Source of the DNA: Sitta carolinensis
Taxonomy: Eukaryota; Chordata; Aves; Passeriformes; Sittidae
DNA length: 64,000 bases
Assembly: GCA_032173965.1 (NCBI GenBank)
Contig: CM063292.1
Location: 3,672,001-3,736,000 of the forward strand
Direction: 5' to 3'
The notes under the pieces are model-generated. The model saw only the letters and a list, made by a program, of their open reading frames with translations, was not told the origin of the DNA and did no database searches. The first letter of the stretch is position 1. Each line of letters opens with the position of its first letter. Of this stretch, positions 58,301 through 64,000 are shown piece after piece. The position numbers were made by a program, and so were the translations under genes.

Positions 58301-61300
58301 CTCAGTTTTAGCAAGGAGTCTGCAAATAGAGTGGGGTACAGAGGTGAGCAGGCATTGCCTCAGCACAGGGCCAGGCTGGAGAGAATTGCAGTTCCCTCCT
58401 CTGAGTTTTGACTCAGAGCCTTCCTTGGAGCTGGAATATCAGCTGTGACAGGCTCTTCCCAGAATGACAGGGCAGCAAGGCCATCACCTGGATGATTTAG
58501 AGTTCAGAGCTAAATTTCAGATTTCACCTGATGTGAATATAAAGATTTTCATCTATCCATGGCACAACAGTTTCTTTCTTAGCTCTTCTGGCTGAGCAGA
58601 ATATCCTGTTGTTATCCTTTAATAAAGCCAGCTCATTAGTGTCACAGAGTTTGTGCAGAGCTGTCCACCCAGCTGTGACCCAGGGGGCTCAGGGAACGTT
58701 GTGCTGGCAGCACACAAACTTTACACCTTCAGTTCTGCAACTTTTGAAATGTTAAAATATTAGACAAACCCACGTAACTCGAGGAGCTCACAGATTTATT
58801 AGGGAGCCTGAAACACTCGAGAGAAAGAAACCTTAACAATATTATTTCTTCACTGATAAGACCCCCAAATCCCTTGCAGTTCAAAAATTACAGAGGATTT
58901 AAAAGGCTTCATGCTCCAGGTGATAAAGTGACAGTGAGCCAGTCAGGGTGAGAAGTTCTGTCTTACAGGGACACTGAGCCACTATTACTTGGAGCTCTTT
59001 AATTCTCTGCAACCTGAGCCTTGACAGGTGGCTGTGAAGAGCAGCCAGAAATGTCACTCGTTCCACCCCCTATCATGGCTGAGTTATTTACTCGAATGCT
59101 TCCCACAGCATCCTCCCAGAGAGGATGAAAATCCAAAGGAATCCTGTCCTGAGAGCTGCTCCTGGGAATCTGAGCTGCTCCTGCCTCACTGGGGCACCAG
59201 GGGGATTCCTGAGGGACACAAACCTGCTGGATGCTGCAGGGGGGAAACCAAACCAAAAAGGGGTGTTCTGCTGCAGCAGCACAGGTTTGGGGAAGGGCAA
59301 ACAGGAATTTATTCATCTATCCATCCGTCTGTCACACTAAAACTTGGCACTAAAGGACAGCTCTGCCAAGAGCCCCTCCTCTGCCCGGTAGACCCTGGGA
59401 GTTTATTTATTTATTGGTTGGAATCCAGCCCTGCTCTGTGGAGGCTTTGTGAGTGCTGGTGCCCGTGGAAGGGGCAGAGAGGGGAGCAGTTCTGCTGGGG
59501 CTGCACAGGTGGGATTCCTCTGAGCAGGAGCATCCACAGCCTGCCCCAGGAAAGGCATTTTCCCCCTGTTGCTGTGGCTCTGGAGTCCAGTTGTGCCATT
59601 CACTTGCAGTGCACAGAACCCAAAAGGAGCTGAGCCAACAGATTTCCTTGGCAATTTGATATTAATGTAGTAAATTCAAAGGAGTTTTCTAGGAGCAGGT
59701 ATTTATCACAGCTGTTCATGCGAGTTTGCTTTCCAGGTCATGCATTTCAGGTCCCAATAGGTTTTAAGACAGAACAGGTCTCTTTTAAGAGCTTTTGCAG
59801 CGAGGAAAACTTGACAAACTTTTCCCAGGCCTTTTGTTGCCTGAAATGACCTCATGCCCCAAGCAGACTCAGTGTGCCCATCAGCTGCAGGCTCAGGTGG
59901 AGCTGTGCAGCTGCAGTGCAGTGGGAGCAGCTGTGCTGCCTGGCACCAGCTGGGAGCCCACCGAGGGGACAGCAATGACATCTCTGACTCCAGAACAAAC
60001 CCCTGTCTGCTGGAGCAGCCCAGCCACGGAGCCTGGGGGGGTTTGCTCGCTGCTGCAGCCCCCAAAGCACAGCCAGCTCCCAGGCCAGCACTGAGCCCAC
60101 CTCCCCCGGGTGTGCTCAGCAAGGCAGGGCTTAATGGGGCAAAACTGCTGAATCCTGCTTTTATATGGAGGAGGCAATGCTAATTTAATGAGTGTGAGTG
60201 TCTTGGGTAGCTGGTTCCCTCCATGCTTTTATCTGTTGGTATTAGTTACACTCCAGCTGCCTTCCTGAGCTCACTCTTTTTCCATCAGGGTGGTTCTCTT
60301 CATAAATGTTTTGCATTTAGCTGCTTCATAAGTATAGAGAAAACAAATACAGGCCTCCCCTGAGGAAAATAAGAGAATTATTTTGTCCAAAATAGACTTT
60401 TCCCACATGGATTACTCCCCACAACAACAGTTCATCTGACTCATGGATTCCATACTTTGAGGAGGGTTTTCAGCACACTCCATAAGTGTAAGGGCTTCAT
60501 TGAGGCCCCCTAAAAAGTGTTTTCCCCTAAGGGACAACTCCTGGATCATGAATTCTATGAGTGTTTTCTGGATTTTTCTCCTAAAACCCTTCCCCTGAGG
60601 AGTTTCTGTGCTCTTCTGGGGTTGAACACGTCTGTTTGCTGCTGCCTGAGGTCTTGGGCGATGAAGCAGGTTGGGGATTGGATTTCCTGCCCATCTCCCT
60701 GTTAGAGATAAGATGTGAACACATAACTTTACATATTCCAGTCTATATTTGATCACCAAAATTTGGGAGTGAGGGGTAAAATACAGTTTAGTCCTTTAAC
60801 TGTCTGCAGGGCTTTTTTTTTCTCATTTCCCTCATCTTTTTTTGAAGTTTTATTTTTTTTTTTTCCTTGAGAGTAGAGAAAATTAAGTTGCTTATGGGTA
60901 ATTCATGAACTAGAGCCTGAAAATTCGGATTAAATATTTAAGATTTTTTCTCAACAGTTTAATGAAATGAGCAAATATTATATAGGTTTTTTTTTTTCTG
61001 CATGTCAATCATTCTCAAATTATGTTAGCTCCTTAAATTCTTTCTACATGTTAATGACATCTCATTATTCTATTAATGGTCTGCAGCAGGATTATTGTAT
61101 TTGTTTTCCATTAGTGCTTATGCATCTTGGTATGCCTGAACAAGTGTTAGAAAGTCAAACTCTCTCCTTCCTTGGAAACTTGGGAGAAATGAAATTTCTC
61201 ACAGTTCTCTCAGTAGGGATATCTGAATGTTAAATTCCAATTTTTATTTGCTTCTTTTTCCTGTAAGCTTTACTCTCTTGATTTCCAACCACTGAGTGAT

Positions 61301-64000
61301 TGAGCAGTTGGAGGAGGAGCTGCCCTGGAGTCCCACAGCAAACCCAGGGCAGAGTTTGGGAAGTGCCACGAGTGGATTGCCCTGCACTCTGGAGCTCTGC
61401 CTGTGCTGGAAAAGGAGCTGGGTCCACAGCTGGATCCTCAGAATCTGCTGAGGCTGGTTACCTTTATTAGTTGTGTTTGCAGAATATTTATATCAGCAAA
61501 AGGTGCAGTGAATTCAGTAAGTTTGACTGGGACAGTGAAAAAAGGAACATTTTTCAGTTTGGTCTTTTTTTTTACATTTGTTGCTGAAGAAAGCCTGAAA
61601 TAAATTCCAGTTTAGCACCAGTTTGGGGTTTGCCCTTGTGATTTCCTGAGCTTGGTCCAAGGTTTGACAAGATCAAAATCCTCTGGAATGGTTGTGTAAA
61701 TTTTTTGAAAGAAACATAATATATTTATGATGCTGAGGTGTGCATATCCTGCAGGTAAATTAAATTATGCCTTCCAGCAAGAATACAGGCTGCTGGGTGG
61801 GAGCTTCCTCAGAGAGACATTCACATGACTTCATTTAGGCTTTTATAAAAGCAGATTAATGGCTGGTAAGGATTTGGTGCTGCTGCTCTAGGACAGCAGT
61901 ACAACACGATATTTTCTTTTTCTTTTCTTTTTAAACGTTGCAGCTTTTTTTCCCTTTTCCTTTAAAATATTTCTCAGATTGGCCTTCTTTTTTCCCCCTG
62001 TGTTACTGTGAAGCACTCTGCACTTCCTACAGGCCAGCTAGACAGAAATCCAGGCTGATTTGCAATATTTCCATGTTCTCCATAAGTGGGGGGTTCCTGT
62101 GATGCCTTGGCAAAGCACCCACCTTATTTATTCTGGACATTTATCAAATAAAACCTGACGTGAAGTCATTGGGTTTGACAGAAGATTTATGGAGGTTTCA
62201 GCTGGCTTTGCAGTAGCCCCATGATATTTTTTTGACAACTTGTTGAACAGAATTAGTTAAAAGCACATTTTTTTGGTTTTTTAAGGCCTTCTGTGCCAGC
62301 AGGTTTGCAAAACAGCTTGGGGGATCTCGCACAGCTAATCCCTATTAAACTTATAAATAGTTAACTTAAAACTGGCCACTGGCTGGCTCTCTGTCAGGTC
62401 CACAGGGAGCTAACAAGGCCCTAATGCCAAACCAGGACATTGCCTAATATTTTTTTTTTACTTTCTTTCCAACTTTTGCAGAGTGAATTCTATAGAATTT
62501 GATGTGCTGCTGATCCTTCTGCTCCCCATCTTGGCATTTGACCCATGAGATGCTGCTTCCCCCTTTCACTTTCTTCTCTGTCTCTATAAAATGGTCTGAA
62601 GCCTTGGAGGAATGTATTTAAAGTATGATTTTTACTTTAATAAAGAGGAACAAGGAGCGGTAGAGAGATGGAAGAAACTTATTAAAAAATATAATGATAA
62701 TTAAAAAAACCTGAAACCCAACCCTAGAACTACTTTTGGTCTCACAGGTAAACTTTGTGTGCAAAAATTTTTCCATCAGAGACTGTTCATATTGACTGTG
62801 ATGACTACAGAATTTCTGTGCTATGAAACTTCCCTAATCCCACAGAGCAGCAAGACTCAGTCTGAGTAATTCACTCTTTCAGTAAGGTCTGAGTTTCCTT
62901 TCTGTACATCAGAGTGGGATCAAGGCAAGCTGATGGATTTCCTGGGAATGTTTGGATCCCATCTGTAGCTAATTTACCTCCAAGAAAGTGGATATTTCCT
63001 TCCCTGCAGCATCATATCAGAAAGTTCTGGGGCTTGAATTTTCCTGTCAGCTTGACTTGTACCAGAGTTTTGATATCTGATTAGAGAGACCTAATTTGGT
63101 TTGGTGGCGGCTCTTGTAAAGCCCATGAGGGTTTAAAACCCTCTCTACCATGAGGGGTAGGTGAATTTTAGTGGTATTCAATGGAAATGCTGACAGAATG
63201 GAAATAAATGTCCCTGTGGGAGGTGTCAGCTGTGCCAGAATTTACAAATCCATCTCCTGAACTGTTCCAAAAGTCTGGTGTTTTCCCAGGTTTGGTTCCT
63301 CCACCTGCCCACTTCCCTGTAGGTGTTCTGCTGGGGGGTGTCAAAAATTAAGCTGCATCAAAACAAATTCTGCCATGAAAAGCTGCAAAACTTTGGATCG
63401 CTTCGGATTTTAAAGTCACCTGTTAAATGTTGATTTGTTTGCTTTCAAAACTGCAAAATATGTGCTACAACCAGCACCTCCTGCATCCAAGAATGGTTTC
63501 AAAGAGAGGTGGCAAACTGTGAATGCACAGCCTGAGCTGTCTTTGACTGCAATAAACCAGCAGAGGAGAAATAAATATTTATTTATAAAATACATAAAAA
63601 AGTATTTAATGTAGAAATTTTAGGAAATGCTTTCCTAGCCAAAAGAAATTCGACATTTTGTCACTGTCCCACACATGCAACAGCTGAGTTGCTCTTCTCA
63701 GGAATATCCAGACGATGTGTTTTACATTTGCCCCTCTCCCAGGTGAATTTATACACCTTGCTGCCAATCCCCTTGTAGGAAATCATGCTAGAAAACACAA
63801 GAAAACACCTGGAACTGCGTTCCCTTGGTGCCACATTTGAATGACTTTTCTTGACTGCAGCAGAAAACAAACTCAGATTTATTGCACGTTCCAAAAGCAT
63901 TCCCCACGTAGCTCTGCAGCACTCATTTCTTTTTTTTTTTTCAGGATCAGTAATCAGTTGCACCACAAATTCATCCACAACTTTACCTTTCTCTTCCTTT
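55381..64000. other. Unique non-coding stretch to the window end
   Basis: An A run lies at about 55613-55627, with T-rich patches near 60817-60825, 60847-60863 and 60988-60998. A TG/TA dinucleotide patch lies at 57688-57717, and a pyrimidine-rich stretch at about 61914-61999. Part of 59000-60120 is locally GC-richer and carries overlapping frames on both strands (for example 59028-59633 plus, 59706-60122 minus) with no recognisable domain. No mobile element recognised. Confidence 0.5.

Noticed and set aside
59028..59633. 201-residue frame in GC-richer sequence
   Set aside because: Higher GC lowers stop frequency. The peptide is unfamiliar and several frames on both strands are open over the same stretch.
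63661..63978. 105-residue minus-strand frame at the right edge
   Set aside because: Upstream sequence stays open to near the window end, but the peptide matches nothing I know; it cannot be judged without the neighbouring bases.

Overview
This window looks like vertebrate nuclear DNA, most likely from a bird and probably a songbird or close relative. It is AT-leaning and CpG-poor, with no operons and no long conserved reading frames. The recognisable repeats are avian in character: CR1 LINE 3' pieces, several solo LTRs of avian endogenous-retrovirus type, and one old MIR/CORE-SINE relic. I see no L1 or Alu-type elements. The bird assignment rests on recognising repeat families from memory, not on a database search.

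I found no protein-coding exon, tRNA, rRNA or CpG island that I can defend. The open frames are short, overlap on both strands, and match no family I recognise. Several of the longer ones only trace tandem repeats. The window reads as intergenic or deep-intronic sequence, so the annotation is one of repeats, structure and candidate regulatory DNA.

Layout: 1-6.3 kb is mostly unique sequence with one LTR (family A) and a pair of ~143-bp direct repeats (about 90% identical by eye) lying 2.1 kb apart. At 6.35-7.07 kb is a strictly phased 23-bp minisatellite. At 7.9-8.3 kb and 12.3-12.75 kb are minus-strand LTRs (families C and D). At 14.48-15.32 kb is a 59-bp minisatellite whose units each carry a small hairpin. 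A CR1 fragment lies at 18.9 kb and LTR family B at 25.95-26.4 kb. A 20-bp-stem hairpin is at 27.9 kb, a second family-A LTR at 31.9-32.3 kb, and an ancient CR1 at about 32.9-33.2 kb. From 39.1 to 41.6 kb two copies of an unidentified repeat flank a third family-A LTR. The fourth family-A LTR is at 46.2-46.5 kb and the MIR relic at 49.1 kb. At 50.0-50.55 kb is a large all-purine array that passes from a 15-bp GGGAAGGGAAGGTTT unit into nearly pure (AAGGG)n. One more CR1 piece is at 55.3 kb, and 55.4-64 kb is unique sequence.

The strongest results are: four solo LTRs of one family, three with readable 6-bp target duplications (two exact, one with a single mismatch); the (AAGGG)n array with G-quadruplex and triplex potential; the two minisatellites; the perfect-armed hairpin at 27.9 kb; and two non-LTR duplicated segments I cannot assign. 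A few unique stretches rich in homeodomain-type motifs look like conserved non-coding elements, but only alignment to other genomes can show that.
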